Source: VMDH01 sp038108875 (GTDB lineage: Bacteria; Pseudomonadota; Gammaproteobacteria; Magnimaribacterales; D2472). From it: a stretch of DNA of 43,772 nt. The stretch spans positions 1 to 43,772 of the forward strand of contig JAYNII010000010.1 of assembly GCA_038108875.1 (NCBI GenBank). Reading direction: 5' to 3'. Numbering within the stretch: position 1 is the first letter of the stretch; every line of letters starts with the position of its first letter. Shown one piece after another: positions 8,792 through 17,697 of this stretch. Under the pieces are notes generated by a model. That model searched no databases. It saw only the letters and a program-made list of their open reading frames with translations, and was not told the DNA's origin. A program made the position numbers and the translations under genes.

Positions 8792-9545
8792 AAGAAAACT
8801 GTGTTTGATTGATATTGGGATAGGTTGCTCCTAAGAAAAGCAAGCCACAGGGTTTGGCTGTAGGGCCAGCTAGTTTCCTATCTTTGGCGTTAATGAGTTC
8901 TTGGAGTGAAATATTATTCTGTTTTAATCCAATTTGGATAAGAGTCCCCACAATAATCCTTACCATATTGTGGAGAAAAGCATTGGCAGTAATTTGAAAA
9001 TAAATAAACCCTTGGTGATGCATGATTTCAAAGTCTTCAATTTTTTTTATGGGGGATTTAGCAGAACATTCAGAACTCCTGAAGGAAGAAAAATCATGTT
9101 CACCTTTTAAGATATGTACTTCATTTTTGATCAAATCAATATCTAAAGGCTCTTGCACCCACATAAAATGCGCAGCCTGCAATGGTCTTTGAACAGAATG
9201 ATTGTCTATGCAGTATAGATAACGTCTATTAATTGCAGAAAATCTGGCATGAAAACCCTCATCCACGGTTCTAATATCTTTCAGAGCAATATCATTGGGC
9301 AGATTTGAATTGATCCCCTCCAACCAATTTTTATTTGTTCTGTTTGCGTCTGATTCAAAATCAATTATTTGTGCAAAAGCATGAACACCGCCATCTGTTC
9401 TTCCGCAGCAATTTATTCTTTTTTTAATTGGCCCTACCCGATTAATTGCATTTTCAATTTCTGCTTGGATGCTCTTTGCATTAGCTTGAAATTGAAAACC
9501 AGAATAATTAGTTCCATCATATTCACAAACTGCAAGATATTTCAT
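8772..9545 (-). CDS. truA: tRNA pseudouridine(38-40) synthase
   Basis: Makes pseudouridine at positions 38-40 of the tRNA anticodon arm. The 257-aa protein opens with the family signature YDGTNYSGFQFQ, and the catalytic aspartate is D51 in CGRTDGGVHAFAQ. The C-terminal FLHNMVRIIVG motif is also intact. It abuts the fimV stop with no spacer (stop at 9546, ATG at 9545), and its 3' end overlaps trpF. This is the standard fimV-truA-trpF context. Confidence 0.97.
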   Translation of the reverse strand: MKYLAVCEYDGTNYSGFQFQANAKSIQAEIENAINRVGPIKKRINCCGRTDGGVHAFAQIIDFESDANRTNKNWLEGINSNLPNDIALKDIRTVDEGFHARFSAINRRYLYCIDNHSVQRPLQAAHFMWVQEPLDIDLIKNEVHILKGEHDFSSFRSSECSAKSPIKKIEDFEIMHHQGFIYFQITANAFLHNMVRIIVGTLIQIGLKQNNISLQELINAKDRKLAGPTAKPCGLLFLGATYPNINQTQFSFGDIGN

Positions 9546-10862
9546 CTAGCCTTTTATTTTTTTGAGGAGTGTTTGAGCGTCTTCAAGAATTTTAGGATCA
9601 TTGGAGGCTTTGATGACAGAAGAAATGATACTTTCAGCATTTTCAATTGCTCCCATCTCGACATAGGTTCTTGCCAAATCCAAGTTTTGCTCGTCTTGGT
9701 TGTTCTCAATTCCAAGACCTTCAGGCAAGTAGCCAAGTTCATAGGAAGACTGAGACGATGATTCCTTAACTCCATTTTTTCTTTTGATAAAAACTAGGGC
9801 AAGTAAAAAACCAGACACAAGTGAAAGAAATACCAATATCAGATTAAACATAATTGACTTTGAATTGAAGGAGGAGTCTGTTGGTAAACTGTTTTTAGAA
9901 GGAACTTCCGCATTAAGAAATATTTTAGAGGTATTTGCTTCAATTATCTCTTGAGGTGTCATTTGCGCTGCAGTTTTAGTAGATAGATTAGAATTAATCC
10001 CATTATTTTTTGGTACTCGTTGTTGCTCAACCTGAATATTTAAATTATCTTTTGGAGCGCTCAGGGTAAGTCTTGGGAAGTTCTCCCTTTCAGGATTTAG
10101 GAAACTTCTTACACTTTGCTTAGCAAATTCAGCATCGATACCCTTAATTGAGAGTTTATTTGGAAACTCTATAGCAATATTTGATATAAGCTTATTAATA
10201 TCTCCATCTATAAACGCAGCTGGGTTATGTAGAAAAATTCCCCACATAATTTGATATATATCTGCTTCAAATTGATCACTGACAGAAGAGGATACAGACC
10301 ACATTGTGTCTCCAGGATTGGTGATATAGAGGTCTGTTTCAGAAAATAAATTGCTATCTTGTGGTTTGGATTCTTGAACAGATGAGTTTTCTAGTTTTTT
10401 TTCAGATTCAGGTAATTGTGAGGATGCATCAAGATTTTGTTTTGATGCAACTAATCTCTTGTTATTGGGCGGTACTGTAAAATTTTGAGAGAGCATTCCC
10501 TGCCTATTTGATTTTATTGGATTGTCTGGCAAGAAAACAAAAATATCTTTGTTGTATGAGTTTAGAATGTTAAGCCTATAGGCAAAATAATCTATCGAAT
10601 AAGAACCAGCTAAGTTAATTGAGAGCCTTTGAAAAGAGTTTAAATCTTCTAAAATGATGCTAGTAATATATTCATTTGTAAGTGGGTTGTTTGACTTGTA
10701 ATCGAATAATTTAAAATCCTTATCTTCAATCTTTGGATTCCCTTCAATCAACATTTCAATAGCATAAGATCCAGACTCTAGTTGTGAGATCTTAGGACTG
10801 GAAACTCTGATATCGGCTATCAAACTGGTGACGAACATCAGACAGAACAAAAAAATACGCAT
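9546..10862 (-). CDS. fimV: FimV-like LysM protein, much reduced
   Basis: Identified by order (asd-fimV-truA) and architecture. It has a signal peptide (1-16), a beta-rich N-terminal domain (about 17-115), a LysM-like segment (about 178-235, starting at NPGDTMWSV), a low-complexity Asn/Ser/Lys linker, one membrane segment (about 337-359), and a short C-terminal TPR module with LDLARTYVEMGAIENAESI, the FimV C-terminal signature. P. aeruginosa FimV is over 900 aa with a long acidic repeat region; this one is 438 aa. FimV organises polar machinery such as type IV pili and chemosensory systems. No pilus gene is in the window, so the partner here is unknown. Confidence 0.85.
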   Translation of the reverse strand: MRIFLFCLMFVTSLIADIRVSSPKISQLESGSYAIEMLIEGNPKIEDKDFKLFDYKSNNPLTNEYITSIILEDLNSFQRLSINLAGSYSIDYFAYRLNILNSYNKDIFVFLPDNPIKSNRQGMLSQNFTVPPNNKRLVASKQNLDASSQLPESEKKLENSSVQESKPQDSNLFSETDLYITNPGDTMWSVSSSVSDQFEADIYQIMWGIFLHNPAAFIDGDINKLISNIAIEFPNKLSIKGIDAEFAKQSVRSFLNPERENFPRLTLSAPKDNLNIQVEQQRVPKNNGINSNLSTKTAAQMTPQEIIEANTSKIFLNAEVPSKNSLPTDSSFNSKSIMFNLILVFLSLVSGFLLALVFIKRKNGVKESSSQSSYELGYLPEGLGIENNQDEQNLDLARTYVEMGAIENAESIISSVIKASNDPKILEDAQTLLKKIKG

Positions 10863-10863
10863 C

Positions 10864-11871
10864 TTAAATCTTTTCTAGCTTGATGAGTGACTCTAAGATC
10901 TCTATAGCATTAAGAGCAGCCCCCCTTCCGTAAACATTGTCTGCAACAATCCACATTGATGCCCAGCATTCCTCATCAATTCTGTTTACACGAATTCTTC
11001 CAACGTATACATCCTCACTATCATTACATTGCTCTAAAGGCGTTGGGTACTCAAGTTGATCTGGATGATCCATCACGGCAACACCTGATGCTCCATGCAA
11101 CACGTGAATAATGTCTTCTCTAGTAGCAGCATTTTCAAGTCTCATAAAAACTGCTTCAGAATGTCCATTCCTTACCGGGATCCTGACACACGTGGCATTT
11201 ACATGAATATTTTTATCGAGGATTTTGTGAGTTTCCCAAACAACCTTCATCTCTTCTTTAGTGTAAAAATTATCTAAAAAAATATCGCATTGAGGGATTG
11301 CATTAAAGGCAATAGGCTTTGGATAAATTTTATTAGATGTATGATTATTCTGAATTTGATCGTTTAGTTCTGCAATCGCATCTACACCGGTTCCTGATAC
11401 TGCTTGATATGTCGCAAGATTAATATTTTTGATTACAAAATTATCATGTATTGGTTTTAGTACCATTAATAATTGGGCGGTAGTGCAATTTGGATTAGCA
11501 ATAATACAAGGTTTGTTGAGAGTAGCTAAGGCTGATTCATTAATGGCGGGTATAACAAGCGGAATTGCATTCTCGTACCTATAATAAGAGGATAAATCTA
11601 TTATATAAGAACCTGCATCAAGGAACTTCTGCGCATAATCTCTAGCTGGATCTGATCCTGCTGCAAAGATAGTGATATCGATGTCTGCTGGCTGGAAAGA
11701 ATCAAGGTCAATGATTTCATATGTATTGCCTAGATAGTTAATCTTTTGCCCAGCAGACTTGGACCCAAGGGGAATTAATTTTTTTATTGGAATATATTTT
11801 TTTTCTAGCAACCTCAACAACTTGTTGCCAACCATACCCGATGCACCAACCAATGCGAGTGTGTATTTCAT
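10864..11871 (-). CDS. asd: Aspartate-semialdehyde dehydrogenase
   Basis: NADPH-dependent reduction of aspartyl phosphate, leading to lysine/diaminopimelate, threonine and methionine. The 335-aa protein begins with the Rossmann motif VGASGMVGNKLL, and the catalytic cysteine is C129 in ANPNCTTAQL. The C-terminal part shows RVNRIDEECWASMWIVADN, as in the Asd/USG-1 branch. It lies 1 bp downstream of leuD and 1 bp upstream of fimV. In Pseudomonas leuB sits between leuD and asd; it is absent here. Confidence 0.96.
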   Translation of the reverse strand: MKYTLALVGASGMVGNKLLRLLEKKYIPIKKLIPLGSKSAGQKINYLGNTYEIIDLDSFQPADIDITIFAAGSDPARDYAQKFLDAGSYIIDLSSYYRYENAIPLVIPAINESALATLNKPCIIANPNCTTAQLLMVLKPIHDNFVIKNINLATYQAVSGTGVDAIAELNDQIQNNHTSNKIYPKPIAFNAIPQCDIFLDNFYTKEEMKVVWETHKILDKNIHVNATCVRIPVRNGHSEAVFMRLENAATREDIIHVLHGASGVAVMDHPDQLEYPTPLEQCNDSEDVYVGRIRVNRIDEECWASMWIVADNVYGRGAALNAIEILESLIKLEKI

Positions 11872-11872
11872 A

Positions 11873-12493
11873 TTATAACCAGGGTTTTGAGATTAAATGT
11901 TTAGCTTCAAAATCTTTGATGGTTTGAGCTTCCTTTAAGGTTATATCAACGTCATCAAGGTTATGAATCACTCTAACTATAAGGCTATCCTCAACATCAA
12001 ACAATACTTTTTGGTCACCAAATTCAATTTGTTTATTTTCGAGAGATATATTTAACTCAAAAGGTTCTTTACTCACAAAAGAAGATATCTTAGCTATTTC
12101 CTCAGCATTTAGCTTGATGGCTAAAACATTATTCTTAAAACAGTTATTGTAAAAAATATCCCCAAATGAGGTTGCAAGTACAGCCTCGATCCCAAAATCT
12201 CTCAGAGCCCAGACTGCATGCTCTCTGCTTGAACCGCATCCAAAATTATCTCCAGTTAACAAAATTTTGGCTCGATTAAATGGTTTTTGGTTAAGCACAA
12301 ATTCATCTCTTATGCCTCTTTGTTCAATGGGAGTATCTAAATCTCCTTCATACAGATATCTCCAGCCGTCAAATAAAAAGTCTCCAAATCCAAATTTCTT
12401 GATGGATTTTAAGAACTCAGTTGGAATAATTTGATCTGTATCGATATTGTCAATCATTAACTGGGCTACGATTCCAAAAATTTTATCTTTCAT
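11873..12493 (-). CDS. leuD: 3-isopropylmalate dehydratase small subunit
   Basis: Swivel-domain subunit of isopropylmalate isomerase, which pairs with LeuC in leucine synthesis. It is 206 aa (E. coli 201) with the substrate-recognition loop DNFGCGSSREHAVWAL and the N-terminal DNIDTDQIIPTEFLK motif. The start overlaps the leuC stop by 11 bp, consistent with coupled translation of the heterodimer. Confidence 0.97.
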   Translation of the reverse strand: MKDKIFGIVAQLMIDNIDTDQIIPTEFLKSIKKFGFGDFLFDGWRYLYEGDLDTPIEQRGIRDEFVLNQKPFNRAKILLTGDNFGCGSSREHAVWALRDFGIEAVLATSFGDIFYNNCFKNNVLAIKLNAEEIAKISSFVSKEPFELNISLENKQIEFGDQKVLFDVEDSLIVRVIHNLDDVDITLKEAQTIKDFEAKHLISKPWL

Positions 12494-13880
12494 AGATATA
12501 TTCCTTTATATCTTCAGGGAGGTGCCCGTGGACAGCTATCAACCCAGCAACATAAGGGCTCACAAGATGAGTTCTACCAAGATGCCCTTGTCTTCCTTCA
12601 AAATTTCTATTTGAGGTAGATGCGCAGCGTTCAAACGGAGATAATTTATCCTCATTCATTCCCAAACACATCGAACAGCCGGGGTCTCGCCAAGAAAATC
12701 CAGCTTGAATAAAAATTTTATCAAGACCCTCTTTTTCTGCTTGTGCTTGAACTGCTCTTGAACCAGGAACAACTAAGACTTCTAAAATATTATCAGCTTT
12801 TTGCCTTCCTTTGATGGCAGCAGCAGTAGCTCTTAGATCTTCGATTCTTGAATTCGTGCAAGATCCGACAAAAACTTTATCAAACACAAGATTTAAGAGA
12901 TTTTTTTCATTTGCTAAACCCATATACTCTATTGCCTTTTGAGTCTTAGCAGTCTTAGGTATGCTGTCATTGAAATTAATAGTCATTTCTGGAGATGTGC
13001 CCCACGAAACTTGAGGAACTAAGTTACTGATATCAACATCTATCTCTTTATTAAAGCAAGCCTGTGTATCTGAGATCAAATGCACCCATTCCTTGAGAGC
13101 TGCTATCATTTTTGGATCATTGTTATCAATTCTCTCTCTAATGTAGCTTTCTGTAATCTGGTCGTAAGCAACTAAGCCAACTTTTGCACCAGCTTCAATC
13201 GACATATTGCAAATAGTCATCCTTCCTTCCATAGATAGATTTTTAATATAGTCACCTGAAAACTCTATGGCATGACCATTTCCACCGGCAGTGCCTATTT
13301 TGCTAATAATATGAAGAATTACATCTTTCGGAGTGATCCAATACTTGGGTTGTCCAATAATATTAATTCTCATGTTTGCTAATTTTTTTGCCCTCAAACA
13401 TTGGGTTGCTAAAACATGTTCAACTTCTGAAGTTCCAATCCCCATCGCAAGGCAAGCAAAAGCACCATGGGTTGATGTATGCGAATCCCCACATACTATC
13501 GTCATACCAGGCAGAGTTAATCCCTGTTCGGGGCCAATAACATGAACTATTCCTTGTTTATCGGAATTAATGTCGTGCTGTTTAACACGAAATTTTTTAC
13601 AATTTTTATCGAGTTCAACAAGTTGGATCTTTGATAAAGAATGCTCAGCCTTATCGATATCCATGTTCTTACCTCTCTGAGTAGATACATTGTGATCCGG
13701 GGTTGCAACATTGCTTTCCAATCTCCAAGGGTTTAAACCCTTTTTTTCTATTCCTTCAAACGCTTGAGGCGAAGTCACCTCATGTAAAAAATGTCTGTCA
13801 ATATACAACAAAGTTTCGCCATCGTTTTCTGGATTGATGGCATGGATATCCCAAATTTTATCGTATAGAGTTTTATTCAT
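12483..13880 (-). CDS. leuC: 3-isopropylmalate dehydratase large subunit
   Basis: [4Fe-4S] catalytic subunit of isopropylmalate isomerase. Cluster cysteines lie in FVGSCTNSRIEDLR and PGCSMCLGMNED, and the VCGDSHTSTHGAF motif is present. I chose the ATG at 13880, giving 465 aa starting MNKTLYDKIWDIHA, because this matches the normal LeuC length and N-terminus. A GTG at 13916 would add 12 unrelated residues lying inside aroC. The chosen start overlaps the aroC stop by 8 bp and has a weak AAGAG just upstream. Confidence 0.97.
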   Translation of the reverse strand: MNKTLYDKIWDIHAINPENDGETLLYIDRHFLHEVTSPQAFEGIEKKGLNPWRLESNVATPDHNVSTQRGKNMDIDKAEHSLSKIQLVELDKNCKKFRVKQHDINSDKQGIVHVIGPEQGLTLPGMTIVCGDSHTSTHGAFACLAMGIGTSEVEHVLATQCLRAKKLANMRINIIGQPKYWITPKDVILHIISKIGTAGGNGHAIEFSGDYIKNLSMEGRMTICNMSIEAGAKVGLVAYDQITESYIRERIDNNDPKMIAALKEWVHLISDTQACFNKEIDVDISNLVPQVSWGTSPEMTINFNDSIPKTAKTQKAIEYMGLANEKNLLNLVFDKVFVGSCTNSRIEDLRATAAAIKGRQKADNILEVLVVPGSRAVQAQAEKEGLDKIFIQAGFSWRDPGCSMCLGMNEDKLSPFERCASTSNRNFEGRQGHLGRTHLVSPYVAGLIAVHGHLPEDIKEYIYER

Positions 13881-14955
13881 TTCTCTTAAAGGGCAATGCT
13901 TGATCAACATCTGCACATTGAGCTCTGTTTCTTAAAAAATGATCCATTATTACAAGGTTAGTCATTGCTTCTGCTATTGGGACAGCTCTTATTCCAACGC
14001 AGGGATCATGCCTTCCAGTTACAGAAATTTGAGTATCTTCTCCATTTATCTTGATAGTATCTACGGACTTTCTAATGCTTGAAGTTGGTTTAATTGTAAA
14101 TCTTATTAAAATCTCTTCACTGGAAGAAATACCTCCTAAAATACCTCCAGAGAAGTTACTTTTAAATCCAGTTGAAGACATTTCATCTCTTATTTCAGAA
14201 CCTCTTTTGTAAGTATCCTCCAACTCACCGATTCCGACAGATTTAACTGCGTTTATTGACATTATTGCTTTGGCTAAATCAGCATCTAATTTATCAAAGA
14301 CAGGTTCCCCAAGTCCTGGGGGGCAGCCTCTCACAACAATATTAAGTTTTGCACCCACAGAATCGCCATCTTGAATTAGATTTTCAAACAGAGACTCCAA
14401 TTCTGTTAATTTTGATGGATCTGCAAAGTTAAATTTATTTTTTGAATCCCAAGAAATCTCATTTGCAACTATGGGGCCAATCTGAGTAACCAAGCACTGG
14501 GTAGAAATTCCTTGAGATATAAGAAATTTCTTAGCTACAGCTCCTGCAGCAACTCTCATTGCTGTCTCTCTGGCGCTTGCCCTCCCGCCGCCTCGATAAT
14601 CTCTAACCCCATATTTTGCTTGATAAGTAATATCTGCATGATTGGGCCTAAAAATATCCTTTAAGTGGGCATAGTCTTGAGACCGCTGGTTTGTATTCCG
14701 GATAATTAATCCTATGGGGGTGCCTGTTGTTTTTCCTTCAAAGATCCCAGATAGAATCTCTATATGATCGTCTTCTTTTCTGGGAGTAGTAACGTCAGAT
14801 TGACCCGGCTTTCTTCTATCAAGGTCTGCCTGTATGTCACTTATAGTAATAGCTATACCAGGAGGACAGCCATCAATTATGCATCCCAAAGCATCGCCAT
14901 GGCTTTCGCCAAAAGTTGAAACTGTAAAAATTTTCCCAAAGGTATTCCCTGACAT
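13873..14955 (-). CDS. aroC: Chorismate synthase
   Basis: Last step of the shikimate pathway (EPSP to chorismate), which needs reduced FMN. The 360-aa protein has the signature FGESHGDALGCIIDG at its N-terminus, RPNHADITYQ, the GGRASARET loop, and a C-terminal RHDPCVGIRAVPIAEAM. Its product feeds the tryptophan genes further down the same run. It overlaps leuC by 8 bp and lies 30 bp after the SDR gene. Confidence 0.98.
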   Translation of the reverse strand: MSGNTFGKIFTVSTFGESHGDALGCIIDGCPPGIAITISDIQADLDRRKPGQSDVTTPRKEDDHIEILSGIFEGKTTGTPIGLIIRNTNQRSQDYAHLKDIFRPNHADITYQAKYGVRDYRGGGRASARETAMRVAAGAVAKKFLISQGISTQCLVTQIGPIVANEISWDSKNKFNFADPSKLTELESLFENLIQDGDSVGAKLNIVVRGCPPGLGEPVFDKLDADLAKAIMSINAVKSVGIGELEDTYKRGSEIRDEMSSTGFKSNFSGGILGGISSSEEILIRFTIKPTSSIRKSVDTIKINGEDTQISVTGRHDPCVGIRAVPIAEAMTNLVIMDHFLRNRAQCADVDQALPFKRNE

Positions 14956-14985
14956 GGGAAAAATTATAGCCTAAATGGATAAACT

Positions 14986-15675
14986 TTAAGCCTTTAGAGC
15001 AGAAAGTCCTCCATCAATATTAAATATTTGACCTGTAATGCCATACTCTTTAGCGAACATTAGCAATTCTATTGTTTTAGCAACACTTTGCGGTTTATTT
15101 ATTTTCTTGAGAGGGTGCCGCTCCTCAGCTGATTGCAACTTGGATTCGCTTGAAAGCAAAAACTCTGCCAAAGGAGTATGCGTTAATGATGGAGCAATGC
15201 AATTAATTGCGACTCTTGGAGCAAGCTCAGCAGCCATAGAAATTGCAAACCCTTGAAGCGCGCTTTTTGCAGCTGCAATAGACGCATGCATCGGCATTCC
15301 AATCTTTGCGGCCACAGTAGTTATAAATACAACTGAAGAACCATCTTCATTCTTTAGCCTTGGTAAAAGATCTTTCAAAGCGTTAAAAGCACCAAAGAAA
15401 TTTATTTCTAAATCATTTTGCACATCATCCTTTTCAAGGCGCTGTATGGATTTAAGATTGATAGTTCCAGGACAATAAAGCATACCATCTAAAGAATTTG
15501 GCAATCCATCCAGTTTATTAAAAGTGTCTAAGTTTTGCATGATGAAATGCCTGCCTGGGTTTTCAAAGCTTGATCTGCTGGTTGTAAAAACTTGATGGCC
15601 TTCTTTGGTTAGTAATGAGAACACTTCCTTACCAATAGCAGAATTAACACCGACGATTAGAAATTGTTTTGCCAT
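14986..15675 (-). CDS. Short-chain dehydrogenase/reductase family protein with altered active site
   Basis: A 229-aa SDR-fold protein and the first gene of the long minus-strand run. The N-terminal nucleotide-binding loop reads VGVNSAIGKEV. At the active site the usual Ser in the TSS/ISS strand is Thr (VFITTVAAK), and the YxxxK motif is replaced by IxxxK within MHASIAAAKSAL: the Lys is kept and the Tyr is lost. A C-terminal GQIFNIDGGLSALKA matches classical SDRs. The substrate cannot be named. It may be a non-canonical reductase or a binding protein. A GATAAT -10-like box lies at 15685-15690 on this strand. Confidence 0.8.
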   Translation of the reverse strand: MAKQFLIVGVNSAIGKEVFSLLTKEGHQVFTTSRSSFENPGRHFIMQNLDTFNKLDGLPNSLDGMLYCPGTINLKSIQRLEKDDVQNDLEINFFGAFNALKDLLPRLKNEDGSSVVFITTVAAKIGMPMHASIAAAKSALQGFAISMAAELAPRVAINCIAPSLTHTPLAEFLLSSESKLQSAEERHPLKKINKPQSVAKTIELLMFAKEYGITGQIFNIDGGLSALKA

Positions 15676-15705
15676 AACGTTTAAATTATCTCATACAATA
15701 ATGTT

Positions 15706-17697
15706 GTGCTTAATCCTAATACATCAAGTCTAAAGTATTTAATTCTTGGGTTTTTTATTTCTTTACTAACTTTTTCATGCACCCATAAAAGGGACTATCA
15801 ATTTAAAGAGGAACTTTACCAAGTGGAAATAGAAAGAGATTTTTGGGGAATTCCATACATAAAAGGAAAAACTAATGTAGACGTTGCCTATGGAATTGGA
15901 AGAGTTCATGCACAAGATGCTTACAAGGACCTTACAGAATTGATGCCTCTGTATAGAGGAGAATTGGCTAAAAAAGAAGGTATCTCAGGTATCGGCTCTG
16001 ATTATCTAATTCGATTACTTAGAGTTTGGGATTCGCTAGAAGAAAAAATTCATGATTTAGACCCAGTAATTATTGCAATGGCAGAAGCTTATGCAGATGG
16101 TGTTAATGACGAAGCTTTCAAATCTAGGCCTCGAGAACATAAAAGTATTGGGCCCATCGATGCAAAAGATGTAATTGCTGGGTCTTTTATCCAGCATATG
16201 TTTTTTGCAGGCTTACAGAAAGAATTAGCCCTAATGAATGACATTAATAACAATGTCCCAACAGGTTCAAACGCAGTTGCTGTTAATTACCCTCTTACTA
16301 AGAAAAATGAATCCTATTTAATGATTAATTCGCATCAACCATTGTCTGGTCCTGTTGGCTGGTATGAGCTGAATGTAGCTTCTAAAGAAGGTTGGCTCGC
16401 TCATGGGGGTAACTTTCCGGGTTCTTTTCTTATTAATGTTGGTGTAAATAAAAATATGGGATGGGGGGCTACAGTCAACCGCCCAGATGTAGTAGATATT
16501 TTTAAATTAACCATTAATCCTAATAATCAAGATCAATACTTAGTTGATGGGAAATGGGAAACATTTAGGATTGAAGAGGATTTTATTGAATTTAAAATTT
16601 GGATTTTGCCGGTTCGAATTACTCAAAAATTTAAATACTCTAAATTTGGACCGGTGATTCCAGGCAGCGATGGAAAAATTTATGCGATTCGACATAGCTC
16701 AATGGGTCATTACAAAGAAACACTTGGCTGGATGAGTCTTAACCTATCTCAATCCGTTTTAGAGTTTTCAGCTCAAATTCAAAAGAGATTAATCCCAAGC
16801 TTTAACTTTGTAACCCTAGATTCAAATAACAATATTGGATATTTTTACAACGGTAGAATCCCAGAGCGTTTTGCTCCTGACAAAGCTCGATCTATACAAT
16901 CTGGAGAGGATTCAAAACTGATCTGGGAAGAATCAGCAATCATTGCTGAGCTTCCTACCTTTATCAATCCACCGAATGGATGGGTGCAAAGCACCAATCA
17001 AGATCCCTTCGAAGTCTCAGGGAATTATTCCAGAAACCAAAGACTTAATTTTCCTAAATTGGATTTAGAAACAAGAATCACTAATCGTTCTTTTAGAGCA
17101 GATGAAATCTTGGAGACTAAGCAAGGAATGAATTTTGAGGAATTTGTAGATCTCAAATTTGATAATGCTTACTCAAAAGATTCAAGACAATATAAATTTT
17201 TATATTCCCTTAAAGACAGGGATGAATACCTTGCAAACCTTATTAAAAGATGGGATTTGCATACAAATTTTCAAAATAAAGAAGCTTACTTAGTATGTTT
17301 AATGTCGCAAGAATGGAGATCAGAATTTAATAATACAAACTTGCCATCATACGAACTTGCCGCAAATGAATGCATGCATTTTAAGTCTCAAGAAAAGCAT
17401 CAGGGCAAACAATGGTCTGAGATTAACAAAATTGAAAGAAACGGAAAAAAGCATTCTATCCAAGGTAGCGTAGATACTCTAAGAGCCGTATATGGCAGTT
17501 TTGATGAAAATACTGGAGAGTATGTCATGAGTGGCGGAGATGGGTTATTTTTCTTAATTAAACAAGTAGATAGGCAAAGAACAATTTATGGCATGCATAA
17601 TTTTGGATCTTCTCGAAATAATGAATCTAATCACTTTAGTGATCAAACATATTTATTTGCCAATGAAGCGCTTAGGTATATACCTTTGGAACTTTAA
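15706..17697 (+). CDS. Penicillin acylase family Ntn hydrolase, probable lipoprotein
   Basis: A 663-aa exported amidase related to penicillin G/cephalosporin/AHL acylases. An N-terminal hydrophobic segment (about 9-23) ends in LLTFSC, a plausible though imperfect lipobox, so it may be an anchored lipoprotein. The early motif ERDFWGIPYIKG and the autocleavage site GSNAVAV (Ser188 as N-terminal nucleophile of the beta chain) followed by a SHQPLSGP segment are typical. The expected alpha chain is about 165 residues. Substrate cannot be told from sequence: beta-lactams, acyl-homoserine lactones and N-acyl amino compounds are all possible. The start is GTG, with no Shine-Dalgarno. Its stop interlocks with prpD. 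Confidence 0.88.
   Translation: MLNPNTSSLKYLILGFFISLLTFSCTHKRDYQFKEELYQVEIERDFWGIPYIKGKTNVDVAYGIGRVHAQDAYKDLTELMPLYRGELAKKEGISGIGSDYLIRLLRVWDSLEEKIHDLDPVIIAMAEAYADGVNDEAFKSRPREHKSIGPIDAKDVIAGSFIQHMFFAGLQKELALMNDINNNVPTGSNAVAVNYPLTKKNESYLMINSHQPLSGPVGWYELNVASKEGWLAHGGNFPGSFLINVGVNKNMGWGATVNRPDVVDIFKLTINPNNQDQYLVDGKWETFRIEEDFIEFKIWILPVRITQKFKYSKFGPVIPGSDGKIYAIRHSSMGHYKETLGWMSLNLSQSVLEFSAQIQKRLIPSFNFVTLDSNNNIGYFYNGRIPERFAPDKARSIQSGEDSKLIWEESAIIAELPTFINPPNGWVQSTNQDPFEVSGNYSRNQRLNFPKLDLETRITNRSFRADEILETKQGMNFEEFVDLKFDNAYSKDSRQYKFLYSLKDRDEYLANLIKRWDLHTNFQNKEAYLVCLMSQEWRSEFNNTNLPSYELAANECMHFKSQEKHQGKQWSEINKIERNGKKHSIQGSVDTLRAVYGSFDENTGEYVMSGGDGLFFLIKQVDRQRTIYGMHNFGSSRNNESNHFSDQTYLFANEALRYIPLEL

Noticed and set aside
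9369..9761. 130-codon plus-strand open frame antisense to truA and fimV
   Set aside because: It lies wholly over two well-supported genes, has no family resemblance and reads as low-complexity antisense translation.
13881..13916. GTG start for leuC at 13916
   Set aside because: It adds 12 residues unlike any LeuC N-terminus, inside aroC; the ATG at 13880 gives the normal 465 aa.
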